Of a DNA stretch of 64,000 nt, positions 34,509 through 42,849 are shown one piece after another (within the stretch, counting starts at the first letter, position 1; the number at the start of each line of letters is the position of its first letter). The stretch spans positions 124,001 through 188,000 of the forward strand of contig NZ_FOVM01000006.1 in assembly GCF_900115155.1 (NCBI RefSeq). The letters are read 5' to 3'. This DNA is from Mycetocola miduiensis (GTDB lineage Bacteria; Actinomycetota; Actinomycetes; Actinomycetales; Microbacteriaceae). The position numbers and the translations under genes were made by a program. The notes under the pieces are model-generated. The model saw only the letters and a list, made by a program, of their open reading frames with translations. It was not told the DNA's origin and searched no databases.

Positions 34509-34529
34509 GCGTGTCGGGGTGGCGTTCCC

Positions 34530-34604
34530 CAACTTCGGAGATTCTGCTCCGCATGCGCTCGAACGGGTGCATAGAGCGCCGCTCTCGAGAAATCTCCGAA
34601 GTTG
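34530..34604. repeat. Intergenic inverted repeat, 14-bp perfect arms
   Basis: CAACTTCGGAGATT (34530-34543) and AATCTCCGAAGTTG (34591-34604) are exact complements around a 47-base loop with smaller internal pairings. It is located between the Clp terminator and the next gene's end. Confidence 0.65.
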
Positions 34605-34615
34605 CGGACGGGAGG

Positions 34616-35032
34616 TCAGGCCGTCTGCGCGCTCAGCACTCCGAGAACAGCGAGAGCGTAGGCATCCGGAGCCGTCGTGGCATCGAAACGCAGCTTGTGC
34701 CCGCCGAGATCGATCTCAACCACCCACATGTAATCGACGTGGAGCAGAAAGCTGAATGTGGAGCCGAGAAGCTCACGGAGCTGGTCCTCGCGCGGCAGCC
34801 ACAACGTCTTCTCCAGCGCCACCGAGTCGAGCGCCCACTCGGTGGTGCCGTTGAAACCGAGGATCGTTCCGGTGTCATAGTCGTGCGGTTCGATCGTCAT
34901 GTCACTGACGGTGAACACTTCGCCCTCGAACTCGGCGGTGTCCAGGCAGAACTGGTCGCCCGATTCGGGGATCCAGCCGAGTCCGGCTTCGCGCAGCCGC
35001 TGGGCCAGCGGTCTGGATGTCGTGACGGTCAT
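34616..35032 (-). CDS. Conserved actinobacterial protein of unknown function
   Basis: A 138-residue soluble protein (MTVTTSRPLAQRLREAGL, then WIPESGDQF). The motifs GFNGTTEWALDSV and LWLPREDQLRELLG recur in a family found widely in actinobacteria, sometimes labelled CpaE-like in databases, without evidence for a pilus role. No membrane segment, no recognised catalytic motif. It is convergent with the Clp gene and followed on both sides by inverted repeats (34530 and 35067). Confidence 0.65.
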   Translation of the reverse strand: MTVTTSRPLAQRLREAGLGWIPESGDQFCLDTAEFEGEVFTVSDMTIEPHDYDTGTILGFNGTTEWALDSVALEKTLWLPREDQLRELLGSTFSFLLHVDYMWVVEIDLGGHKLRFDATTAPDAYALAVLGVLSAQTA

Positions 35033-35066
35033 GAGTTCATGCTCGCACTCGTGGGTGGGAATCCTC

Positions 35067-35130
35067 CGCGAGTTGCTGGGTTTGAGGCGGTTCTACGAGC
35101 CCGGTACCCCCTCAAAGGCAGCAACTCGCG
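35067..35130. repeat. Intergenic inverted repeat, 21-bp arms (19 matching)
   Basis: 35067-35087 and 35110-35130 are complementary at 19 of 21 positions; arm core CGCGAGTTGCTG...TTTGAGG, loop 22 bases. It begins immediately after the stop of the DUF5107 gene on the minus strand and may end that transcript, though no T-tract follows. Confidence 0.7.
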
Positions 35131-37137
35131 TCACATTCGGAAGTCGTACCGCGAGGGCAGGGGGTCAGTTGAACCTGCCGCCGCCTGGTACTCGTTCCAC
35201 AACTCCTCGAGCAGCGAATCGCCCTCCCGCAGGTCCAGCACCTCGAGGTTCCGGTCGAGGACGCCGCGGCACCGGTCGAGATCCCCGGTCGCAAGCGCCG
35301 CGCGCGCCTCCGCGATGAGAACCCGGCCGTCGTCGCGCTGGTCGGCGGGAAGAGACTGAACCAGCTCGAGCACGTCGGCGGGGCGTCCGTCGTCGTGCAG
35401 CACCCCGAGCAGTTCGCGGGTCAGCGGCAGCAATTCGGGCGCGAGCTCGTGGGCAGAACGGTAGAACACCACGGCCTCAGCCGTGTTGCCGCGGTCGGCG
35501 GCCAGCGCCCCGAGGTTGCGCAGCGCCCACGCGTTCCGGGTGCGGTCGACCGATGCCTGCCAGAACTCCCCGGCCTCGGCGAACGACCCCTGCGCGGCGG
35601 CGATCACGCCGAGGTGCAGGAGCGCCAGCCAGTCGTCGTGGTGTTGCAGCACCCGAACCCAGCGCGGGTCGATCTGGTAGGAGAGCGGCGGATGCTGCGG
35701 ATCCAGTTCGGTCGCTGTGGCGGGCTCTCCGCGCAGCAGACGGAGCCAGTATTCCTCGGCCGGACCGACGGCATCCGCTGGGAACGGAGTGCGTTCGGCG
35801 TCGATCGCGCCCTGCCCGAGGTACTCGCGCAACGCGTTCTCGACGGCGCCCCACCCGGAGCCGTCCGGAAGCACCTCGACGAGCAGCTCAATGGACTGGT
35901 CGCGATCCCGGAGCGCTTCCAGTCGGCCGGGAAGATCACGGCTCGCCAGGTTCTCGGCCACGGCGCCGGTTGCCGCCGACCAGTCCTCCGACTGGGCCGT
36001 GGCGACGTCGACCTGCAGCGCGCCGTACGCTTCCACCCACGACCACTCCGTCTCGGCGGGCATCCGCAGGTATTCCAGTTGGGTGCGCGCGAGCCCCGCC
36101 TGGATCTCGCAGTACGAACCGGCGCCCGACACCCACTCCTGCCAGTGCCGGCCGCCCGCGTCCTGGCCCCAGAGGAACAGTTTGCGCCCGACCAGGTTCG
36201 CGGTCGATGCCTGGACGAGACCGAAACCGGTGCCGTCCACGGCGGTGACCCACGGCATCCGCGTGCCTGCCGTGTCGAAGAAGTAGTCCACCGTTTCGAG
36301 GGTGCGCGCCGGCCAGGTGATGTCGCCGCCATCCACGGCCGGCACCGGAACCGTGCTGAGCACCCGTTCGTGCCCGTATTTCCAGGCGGATGCCGCTGGG
36401 GCGAGCACCCGTGTTGCCTCGAGTTGCGGAACAGCCATGTTCGACCACCAGTACATTGGCGTCGCGTGCGGTGAATCGTTGACGATCGTGCCGCGGATCA
36501 ACAGCTCGTGCGAATCCTCCGGCAGCCACGCGTCGACGCGGAAACTCACGTTGCGGATGCGTTCGTACTCGAAGAAGCGGAGCCCCACTTCACCGTCCGG
36601 GCCGCTCAGCGCTGCGGTGTGCACGGGTGAACTCGTGAACGGGGAATGCCCGATCATGCCGATGTTCCACTCCACGCCGCCGGCGAACCACGCGTTGCGG
36701 AGCGCGAGGTTACGGAAACGGATCGCCTCGTTCTGGTGCAGCAACTCGCGGCCGGTGGCCCGGTCGAGAAGGGACCACAGCCGCCCGCCGAGCCCGGGCA
36801 GGAACGTCGCCGTCAGGTGATCGTTCTCGAGCACGACGGTGGCATGCTCCTGCGGTTCTTCTTCGGCCAGGTACCCGTCCTGGTCGAGGTAGGGCAGAGC
36901 GGTCTGCGCCCGGCTCGAGCGTTCGTCCACGCCTTCGCCGTCGATGTCCTCGGCGTCCTCGAAACCCGACTGGGCATGGATGTCGCCGCTGCCGAAAATG
37001 TCAGGCAGGGGATTCGATGGGCCCCACGTCGATGTCGGGATGGTCAGGGTGCCTCGGCGGATCGACGTCAATGTGGGTCCTCTCAGTGCGCGTGGTGGAT
37101 CTTCGGTGGTGAGTGTTCTGCGGTGGGCGGGTGGCAT
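35131..37137 (-). CDS. DUF5107 / TPR-like protein
   Basis: A 668-residue protein. The N-terminal half (about 80-330) is a DUF5107 domain, a galactose-mutarotase-like beta-sandwich (FLPGLGGRLWSLLDRATGREL, NAWFAGGVEWNIGMIGHSPFT). The C-terminal half (about 440-650) contains helical TPR-type repeats (WLALLHLGVIAAAQGSFAEAGEFW, AWALRNLGALAADRGNTAEAV). Such proteins occur in carbohydrate loci and probably bind or modify sugars; the reaction is unknown. The ATG at 37135-37137 is used because AGGAGG lies six bases upstream. It lies 124 bases after the Gfo/Idh gene and is probably co-transcribed with it. Confidence 0.85.
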   Translation of the reverse strand: MPPAHRRTLTTEDPPRALRGPTLTSIRRGTLTIPTSTWGPSNPLPDIFGSGDIHAQSGFEDAEDIDGEGVDERSSRAQTALPYLDQDGYLAEEEPQEHATVVLENDHLTATFLPGLGGRLWSLLDRATGRELLHQNEAIRFRNLALRNAWFAGGVEWNIGMIGHSPFTSSPVHTAALSGPDGEVGLRFFEYERIRNVSFRVDAWLPEDSHELLIRGTIVNDSPHATPMYWWSNMAVPQLEATRVLAPAASAWKYGHERVLSTVPVPAVDGGDITWPARTLETVDYFFDTAGTRMPWVTAVDGTGFGLVQASTANLVGRKLFLWGQDAGGRHWQEWVSGAGSYCEIQAGLARTQLEYLRMPAETEWSWVEAYGALQVDVATAQSEDWSAATGAVAENLASRDLPGRLEALRDRDQSIELLVEVLPDGSGWGAVENALREYLGQGAIDAERTPFPADAVGPAEEYWLRLLRGEPATATELDPQHPPLSYQIDPRWVRVLQHHDDWLALLHLGVIAAAQGSFAEAGEFWQASVDRTRNAWALRNLGALAADRGNTAEAVVFYRSAHELAPELLPLTRELLGVLHDDGRPADVLELVQSLPADQRDDGRVLIAEARAALATGDLDRCRGVLDRNLEVLDLREGDSLLEELWNEYQAAAGSTDPLPSRYDFRM

Positions 37138-37261
37138 CCCACCCTCCTGTTGAGTCTGGAGTGCGCGTGGTGGCGGCGTCCAGTGTTGGGTCAAGCGGAG
37201 GTCTTTGCCGACACGCCGGTTGCCCGCCGCGCTCGACGGCGTGGTGGGCAAAATCTCCGGT

Positions 37262-38251
37262 TCAGGCGCGTTCCTCGAGCGGCACGGTCTCGCCGGTCAC
37301 GAGCGACTGGCGCGCGGCAAGTGCCACCTCGAGGGCGCGAACAGCGGATGCCATCGGGCAGAAAACAGGGTCGGCCCCGGTCCGCACACACTCCAGAAAG
37401 TACTCGATCTGCCGTTCATAATGATCAAGCGACGACAGCGTCTCGGCCTCGCTTCCGCCCGCCGTTGCGAGCCGGTACGTGTTGACGCCCGATGGTCCGC
37501 CCGTCGCGGTGGGAGCATCCGCTGCGAATTCGTAGTCGAGGAGCCCCAAGGTGCCGACCAGGTTCAGCGAGGTGGTGAACGGGGCTCCCGCCGGAACACC
37601 GGCGAAGGTAAGCACCTGGCCGATCGCTCCTGAACGGTATTCGATCGTCGTCTCGATCGGGCCGAGAGGGTCGTTCGATGTGCTTGTGACGGTCACCGGG
37701 GTGCCAAGAAACAGGTTCATCTGGTCGAAGTCATGGATGCCGACGTCGACGACGACGCCGCCGGACTCGTCCTCGTCGTACCACCAGGCGGACTCCGGCT
37801 TGGTGATCAGCCGGCGCGCGCGGGCCGACACGACCGATCCGATCCGGCCGGCCTCCACATCCGCCCGGGCACGGCGGTAACCCTCGAAGAAACGCACGAC
37901 GTGGGCGACCATGACAGTGCGGTCGCTGGCGGATGCCGCCGCAGAGATGGCGAGGGCGTCGGCGATGGTCAGGGCGACCGGCTTCTCGAGCAAGACGTGC
38001 TTACCCGCGTTGAGCGCTCGGACCGCGAGGTCACGGTGCGTTGTCGTCGGCGTGCAGATCGACACGACGTCGACATCGGGATCGGCGAGCACGGTGGTCA
38101 CATCGGTGACGAGACGGGCGCCCGGGGCCCCGGCGAACGTCTCGCCGGAGTGCCGGGCGTAGATGTAACGGATGTCGTGCCCGAGTGCTGTGAATGCCGC
38201 CGCGTGCGTCCGCCCCATGTACCCGGCGCCGAGAATTGCGATGGTGGTCAT
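37262..38251 (-). CDS. Gfo/Idh/MocA family oxidoreductase
   Basis: A 329-residue NAD(P)-dependent sugar or inositol dehydrogenase. The N-terminal Rossmann motif is ILGAGYMGRTHA; EKPVALT carries the conserved lysine of the family, and GGVVVDVGIHDFD the His/Asp pair of the active site. ATG 38249-38251 has GAGGATC upstream; the open frame to 38347 is not used. With the DUF5107 protein downstream it suggests metabolism of a sugar or polyol. Confidence 0.88.
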   Translation of the reverse strand: MTTIAILGAGYMGRTHAAAFTALGHDIRYIYARHSGETFAGAPGARLVTDVTTVLADPDVDVVSICTPTTTHRDLAVRALNAGKHVLLEKPVALTIADALAISAAASASDRTVMVAHVVRFFEGYRRARADVEAGRIGSVVSARARRLITKPESAWWYDEDESGGVVVDVGIHDFDQMNLFLGTPVTVTSTSNDPLGPIETTIEYRSGAIGQVLTFAGVPAGAPFTTSLNLVGTLGLLDYEFAADAPTATGGPSGVNTYRLATAGGSEAETLSSLDHYERQIEYFLECVRTGADPVFCPMASAVRALEVALAARQSLVTGETVPLEERA

Positions 38252-38417
38252 GGGATCCTCTCGGGCAGGCCCGCGTCGATGCGGGTCGTGGACTCCATTG
38301 TGTCGGTTCGCGGGGAGTGCCGGGAAGGTTCGTGGGTATCGGCACACGCTCCGTCGTCGCCGGTTGCTGAGCTTGCCGAAGTGCGATCAGCGGGCTACTC
38401 GATCAGCGGGAGGTGGA

Positions 38418-38543
38418 TCAGCGAGGAGACGGATAGTCCTCAGCCGTAAAGCTCGACTCGCCGGCGAACGTCGGGTCATAGTCGAGGTGGAACTCGTCGT
38501 ACCAGCGGTCGTCCGCTCGTTCCATTGCCGTCGCCGTCATCAT
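38418..38543 (-). CDS. Small acidic ORF, 41 residues, leaderless promoter
   Basis: An open frame of 41 codons: MMTATAMERADDRWYDEFHL then DYDPTFAGESSFTAEDYPSPR. It is acidic and rich in Tyr, Phe and Asp, without membrane helix. TACACT (38550-38555 on the minus strand) lies six bases before the ATG, with GAGACA 17 bases further upstream, matching the leaderless pattern of neighbouring genes. I do not recognise a family. It sits between the Gfo/Idh gene and the SNF2 helicase on the same strand. Confidence 0.5.
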   Translation of the reverse strand: MMTATAMERADDRWYDEFHLDYDPTFAGESSFTAEDYPSPR

Positions 38544-38578
38544 CCGTCAAGTGTAAGAAAGCACGCGCCGCCTGTCTC
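38544..38578 (-). promoter_or_regulatory. Leaderless promoter of 41-residue ORF
   Basis: On the minus strand GAGACA (38573-38578), a 17-base spacer, TACACT (38550-38555), six bases, ATG. Confidence 0.45.
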
Positions 38579-38602
38579 TACCCCAACAGGGGCGACACGG
38601 GC

Positions 38603-41600
38603 TCAGTCGGCCGCCGTCCAGCGTGACCGTTTGGCGGCATCCGCCGCGGCGAAATCGGCCGTAGCGCTCTCGATCGCCGTCGGCGCCTCGGGCTCTTCGA
38701 GCAGGCCACGAATGTCGTCGGCGGTCAGCGCAGAGCTGAAGACCGCGTCATCGTCCATGACCGCGTTGAACAGTTTCGCCTTCTGCGCTTTGAGCGCCAT
38801 CACCTTCTCCTCGATGGTGCCGTTGGCGACCATCCGGTAGACCATCACGTTCTTGGTCTGACCGATCCGGTGGGTGCGGTCGACCGCCTGGGCCTCGGTC
38901 GCCGGGTTCCACCACGGGTCGAGCAGGAACACGTAATCCGCTTCGGTGAGATTGAGCCCGAAACCACCCGCCTTGAGGCTGATGAGGAAGATCGGGGCGA
39001 CGCCCTCCTTAAACCTGGCTATGACATCCGCTCGTTTCGTCGTCGACCCGTCGAGGTAGGCGTACGGGATGCCGGCGGCGTCGAGGCGGGCTGCCGCCTT
39101 GCCGAGGAACGACGTGAACTGGCTGAAAATCAGCGCCCGGTGGCCCTCAGCGAGCACATCGTCTAGCTGTTCGAACAGGGCGTCTAGCTTCGACGACGGC
39201 ACGTTCCCGTACGACTCATCGACGAGGGAGGCGTCGAGGCTGAGCATCCGCAACAGGGTCAGCGAACGGAACACGATGAACCGGTTCTTGTCGAGGTCGT
39301 CGATCAGGCCGAGCAGTTTCTGCCGTTCCCGCTGCAGGAAGGTGTCGTAGAGCTTCTTGTGCTTCGGGTTGAGGTCGATGGTGAGCACCTGCTCCTGCTT
39401 CGCGGGCAGGTCGGTGGCGACGAGTTCCTTTGTGCGGCGCATCATCAGCGGGCGGATGCGACGCCGCAGCCGGGTGAGGAGCTCCGGCCGGTCGCCGGCC
39501 TCGATCGGTTTGGCGTACTCGTCGAGGAACTTGCGTGCGGAAGGGAACAGTCCAGGAGCGACGATCGCGAAGAGCGACCACAACTCGAGCAGGTTGTTCT
39601 CCATCGGGGTTCCGGTGATGGCGAGTTTGAACGGAGCGTTCAGATCGCGCACCGACTGGTGGATCTTCGCCGTGCGGTTTTTCACGAACTGCGCTTCGTC
39701 CAGGATGAGCCCGGCCCACTCGTGCTCGTTGTAGGCGTCGAAGTCGAGCCGGAAGAGCGTGTACGAGGTGATCACGACATCCACGTTGCCGACGTCGACG
39801 ACCGGTCCGCTTTTGGCCCTGGTAGCCGTGATGGTGCGCACGTCGAGGTCAGGGGCGAAACGCTGGGCTTCGATGTGCCAGTTCGAGACGACGGATGTCG
39901 GCGCGACGACGAGGAACGGGCGTCGCTTCTCCGGCGCGGTCACCTCTTTCGCATGGCTCATGAGTGCGATGGCCTGCAGGGTTTTTCCGAGCCCCATGTC
40001 GTCGGCGAGGATACCGCCGAGCTGGTGCTTCCACAGGAACGCGAGCCAGGCGAACCCGTCGAGCTGGTACGGGCGGAGGGTTGCCTGGATGCCTTCAGGC
40101 AGTGGGGTGGACTCGACGGTGGTGAGTTGGCGCAGGCCACTCACGGCCGCCTGCCATGATGCCGCCTGTTCTGATTCGTCGGCGAGGTCCTCGAGGTCTT
40201 CCCAGAGGCTCGACTGGTACCGGCTGATCCGCATGCCGGTATCCCATTCGGCGAGCGACCGGGCTTCCTCAATGAGGTCGTGCAACTGTTCAAACGCCGG
40301 GTGTTCAAGAGACAGGTAGCTGTTGTCGACGAGGAGCAGCTTCGTCTGCCCCTTCGACAGGGCCTTGAACAGCGGCCCGAACGGGATCTTCTGCCCTTCG
40401 ATCGTCACCACGACGCCGAGGTCGAACCAGTCACGCTGGTCGGTTTCCACCGTGGTGATCTTGAGCTTCGGCGCCTCGGTCAGTTCCCGGTAGTCCGGGC
40501 GCGTGCCTGTCACGTCGACGCGGACCCCCTCGGTCGACTCGATCGCCGGCAGGATCTTGTCGGTGAACTCGGCAGCGTCGAGGCCGACCAGGGTCTGCGC
40601 TTCAAGCGGGGTGATCGCCCGCGCCCGTTCAGCGATGGCGTGCTCGAGTTGCAGGTCGCGGAGACCCGAGTCGTGCGCTGTCGCGTAGAGCGGCATCCGC
40701 GTCTTCCTGGCTCCTTCGGTGTACTCCCAGTCCCACGCCAGGGCGAGGGTGTGCTTGGCGGAGAAGATCGCGGAGAGCACGAGGACCGGCGGCACGGCGG
40801 GCGGGAACTCGACCGAGGCATCCGTCGACGTGATCGGGATGCTGTGGCGCAGTCGGGGATAAAAGCCGGTGAGGAACTCGTCGATGTCTGCGGCGGGAAC
40901 GACGAGGCTGCTGGCGCGACCGACGAGTCGTTTCTGCTCATCGGTCAGGCGCTTGCCGGTGGGAGCGAGGGTGAAATGGGCGGCCGGTTCGAGGGAGTAC
41001 GCATAGATGCCGTGGTCGCCGAGGAGCCCGGCCGATTCCGCGGGGTGCAGCACGCCGTCGATCGTGAGCGTGGCGTCGAGACGCAGGTCGGGGTCAGCGG
41101 TGGCGTCGAGACCGACCGAGGCGTCGGCTCCGATGGTGACGATGCCGTCCTTGCGGCTGGCGACGAGTTCGATCCCGAGAGAGGTCGCTTCGGCGAGAAG
41201 GTTCCAGAGCAGCGGGCTGTTGAAGTCGTCGAGGTAAAGCCAGTCAAGGTCCTGGCCGACGGTGTAGACGTTGCGGGCTGCCCGGTGGAGGGCGGCGAAC
41301 TGGCTGAACCAGCGGTGCTGGGCCGGGTCGAGACCAAGCCGGTTGACCTGGTAGCTAAAGGTGTTCCAGCCGACGTTCGTGCGAACCCAGTTGCCTTTGT
41401 CGTTGCGGATCACCGGCCGCACGCCGAGCCGGTATTCGCCGGCATCCGAGGTCGACTTGGCGGTGCGGGCGGTAGGGCCGTTCCAGCGGTGCTTCGAGCG
41501 GGGTGTCTGCTCGCGGAGTTCGAACTGCAGACCCATCGGAGTCGGCACGGTTCCGGATGCCGACGGCTGTCCGGTCAGGGCCCCGACGGCCGATTTCCAT

Positions 41601-42076
41601 GCGGGCTGCGCGGCATCGTCGTTCGGCTCGTTGGCAGACCTGGTCGCGCTCGGCCAGGTCGTCTCGCCCTCGTACCATTCGTCCGCGGCGTGCATCTGGC
41701 GGTCGATCCAGGCGCGATCGTTCCCGCCGGCATCCGTCAGACCGGACGGCGGCAATGCGATGCTCTTCACCGCGAGCGCGTTGCTGGCGAGGAGGGTCGC
41801 TGCGACGTGCTTGCAGTCAAGGTGCACCGGGCAGGTACAGCTCGACGAGGTCGGCCTGCTGAAGTCCTTGCGCGCCGGCGCGAGGCTGACCTGGCAGCGA
41901 TACGGGCGCGGAGATGTTCCGTGAACCTCAGCGGTGAGGCTCCTCGACTCCTCGTCCCAGTCGATGGCGGTGACGGCCCCGGTGCGGGCGTAGGCGGTGG
42001 CGCGATTGAACGCGCCGTTGCCGACGAGGCGGATGATGTCGGTGACATCCACCAGGGGTGCGGCGGCAGGCGACAT
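38603..42076 (-). CDS. SWIM-domain SNF2-family DEAD/H helicase
   Basis: A 1157-residue Swi2/Snf2-type ATPase. Near the N-terminus a SWIM zinc finger has Cys80, Cys82, Cys88 and His90 (SSCTCPVHLDCKH). The C-terminal half has the helicase core: LADDMGLGKTLQAIAL (Walker A), DEAQFVKN (Walker B), TGTPMENNLLELWSLF (motif III), LISLKAGGFGLNLTEADYV and HRIGQTKNVMVYR (motifs V and VI). Bacterial relatives (HepA/RapA-like or SWIM-SNF2) remodel protein-DNA complexes or take part in repair and defence. It ends 60 bases after the 41-residue ORF. A 39-bp minisatellite lies 22 bases upstream of its start, so its promoter must be within or beyond the repeats. Confidence 0.9.
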   Translation of the reverse strand: MSPAAAPLVDVTDIIRLVGNGAFNRATAYARTGAVTAIDWDEESRSLTAEVHGTSPRPYRCQVSLAPARKDFSRPTSSSCTCPVHLDCKHVAATLLASNALAVKSIALPPSGLTDAGGNDRAWIDRQMHAADEWYEGETTWPSATRSANEPNDDAAQPAWKSAVGALTGQPSASGTVPTPMGLQFELREQTPRSKHRWNGPTARTAKSTSDAGEYRLGVRPVIRNDKGNWVRTNVGWNTFSYQVNRLGLDPAQHRWFSQFAALHRAARNVYTVGQDLDWLYLDDFNSPLLWNLLAEATSLGIELVASRKDGIVTIGADASVGLDATADPDLRLDATLTIDGVLHPAESAGLLGDHGIYAYSLEPAAHFTLAPTGKRLTDEQKRLVGRASSLVVPAADIDEFLTGFYPRLRHSIPITSTDASVEFPPAVPPVLVLSAIFSAKHTLALAWDWEYTEGARKTRMPLYATAHDSGLRDLQLEHAIAERARAITPLEAQTLVGLDAAEFTDKILPAIESTEGVRVDVTGTRPDYRELTEAPKLKITTVETDQRDWFDLGVVVTIEGQKIPFGPLFKALSKGQTKLLLVDNSYLSLEHPAFEQLHDLIEEARSLAEWDTGMRISRYQSSLWEDLEDLADESEQAASWQAAVSGLRQLTTVESTPLPEGIQATLRPYQLDGFAWLAFLWKHQLGGILADDMGLGKTLQAIALMSHAKEVTAPEKRRPFLVVAPTSVVSNWHIEAQRFAPDLDVRTITATRAKSGPVVDVGNVDVVITSYTLFRLDFDAYNEHEWAGLILDEAQFVKNRTAKIHQSVRDLNAPFKLAITGTPMENNLLELWSLFAIVAPGLFPSARKFLDEYAKPIEAGDRPELLTRLRRRIRPLMMRRTKELVATDLPAKQEQVLTIDLNPKHKKLYDTFLQRERQKLLGLIDDLDKNRFIVFRSLTLLRMLSLDASLVDESYGNVPSSKLDALFEQLDDVLAEGHRALIFSQFTSFLGKAAARLDAAGIPYAYLDGSTTKRADVIARFKEGVAPIFLISLKAGGFGLNLTEADYVFLLDPWWNPATEAQAVDRTHRIGQTKNVMVYRMVANGTIEEKVMALKAQKAKLFNAVMDDDAVFSSALTADDIRGLLEEPEAPTAIESATADFAAADAAKRSRWTAAD

Positions 42077-42097
42077 CCTTCTATGTTCTCATCCTTC

Positions 42098-42292
42098 GGG
42101 CTGCGGCTGCGCCGCATCCCTCAAGGAACCGGGCGCGGGCTGCGGCTGCGCCGCATCCCTCAAGGAACCGGGGGCGGGCTGCGGCTGCGCCGCATCCCTC
42201 AAGGAACCGGGCGCGGGCTGCGGCTGCGCCGCATCCCTCAAGGAACCGGGGGCGGGCTGCGGCTGCGCCGCATGCCTCAACGAAGCGGGCGC
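42098..42292. repeat. Minisatellite: five tandem 39-bp units
   Basis: Units begin at 42098, 42137, 42176, 42215 and 42254; the fifth is slightly diverged. Copies 1 and 3 end GGGCGC, and copies 2 and 4 end GGGGGC, so the array has a 78-bp higher order and probably grew by duplication of a dimer. Each unit contains the hairpin GCGGC-TGC-GCCGC. The array ends 22 bases before the start of the SNF2 gene (read leftward). Confidence 0.92.
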
Positions 42293-42350
42293 GGCGGCTG
42301 ACAGTTACGTCAGCATTCCATCGTGAACGGCTTTGCCGCCCGCCTCCTGG

Positions 42351-42524
42351 TCAGTCCGCTGGGCCGCCAGACGCGGTGTCCTCGGCGGTGTCGTCGCCCG
42401 CCTCAGTGTTGGTGCCTGATCCGTCAGGGATGCCCTCGGCCGATTGGCCCGGTCGGTTTGTGGTGTCGTCGTGCTGTGAACGGTCGCGGGGCTTCGGGTT
42501 TTCGGTCTGCTCGTTGTCAGTCAT
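42351..42524 (-). CDS. Small acidic protein, 57 residues (paralogue A)
   Basis: An open frame of 57 codons: MTDNEQTENPKPRDRSQHDD, a Gly/Asp-rich middle with EGIPDGSGTNTEAG, and an end DDTAEDTASGGPAD. It is hydrophilic, acidic and predicted to be disordered. It is similar to the next ORF (42598-42750) in GIPDGSG and DDTA...TASGGPA, which shows that both frames are conserved and coding. Leaderless start: TACGGT six bases before ATG. No family is recognised. Confidence 0.65.
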   Translation of the reverse strand: MTDNEQTENPKPRDRSQHDDTTNRPGQSAEGIPDGSGTNTEAGDDTAEDTASGGPAD

Positions 42525-42536
42525 GGCCCCACCGTA
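42525..42536 (-). promoter_or_regulatory. Leaderless -10 box of paralogue A
   Basis: TACGGT (42531-42536 on the minus strand), six bases, ATG (42522-42524). Confidence 0.5.
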
Positions 42537-42597
42537 CGCGGCTGGGCGGCGCTCGCGATAGAGCGGGGCGGCATCCGGTCGGATGTGCTAACCGGGT

Positions 42598-42750
42598 TCA
42601 GCGTGCTGGTCCGCCGGACGCGGTGTCGTCGTCGGAGTCCGGGTGCCCGTCGGATCCGGACCCATCGGGGATGCCGTCTGCCGGCTGGCCGCGCCGCTTC
42701 GGTAAAGGCGTTCCGGTCGCTTCGACGACGGCGTTGTCGCTGGTGTTCAT
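42598..42750 (-). CDS. Small acidic protein, 50 residues (paralogue B)
   Basis: An open frame of 50 codons: MNTSDNAVVEATGTPLPKRR, then GQPADGIPDGSGSDGHPDSD and DDTASGGPAR. It shares GIPDGSG and DDTASGGPA with paralogue A, 74 bases downstream, in the same frame and order, so the pair arose by tandem duplication. Leaderless start: TACCGT six bases before ATG, with TTCCGA 17 bases further upstream. The function is unknown. Confidence 0.65.
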   Translation of the reverse strand: MNTSDNAVVEATGTPLPKRRGQPADGIPDGSGSDGHPDSDDDTASGGPAR

Positions 42751-42785
42751 GCCTTAACGGTACGCCCGATTCGACGTCGTCGGAA
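42751..42785 (-). promoter_or_regulatory. Leaderless promoter of paralogue B
   Basis: On the minus strand TTCCGA (42780-42785), a 17-base spacer, TACCGT (42757-42762), six bases, ATG. Confidence 0.5.
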
Positions 42786-42849
42786 GGGTAAAACGGCCCA
42801 CTGTCAGCGGCTGGCGCTAGCCTCGAATTGCCCGACCATTGGAGTTCCC

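Noticed and set aside
38363-38412. GGTTGCTGAGCTTGCCGAAG-like segment and repeated GATCAGCGGG.
   Set aside because: It resembles short interspersed motifs of Microbacteriaceae, but a single copy here is not enough to call an element.
42089-42280. Repetitive ORF with AAQPQPAPGSLRD units.
   Set aside because: It is only the minisatellite read in an open frame (39 is divisible by three); no promoter or ribosome site.
42098-42292. Possible CRISPR array.
   Set aside because: Units are contiguous with no unique spacers and no cas genes nearby; this is a tandem repeat.
42058-42561. Plus-strand ORF of 167 codons over the minisatellite and beyond.
   Set aside because: Antisense to the two small paralogous genes in part and composed of repeat-derived sequence elsewhere.
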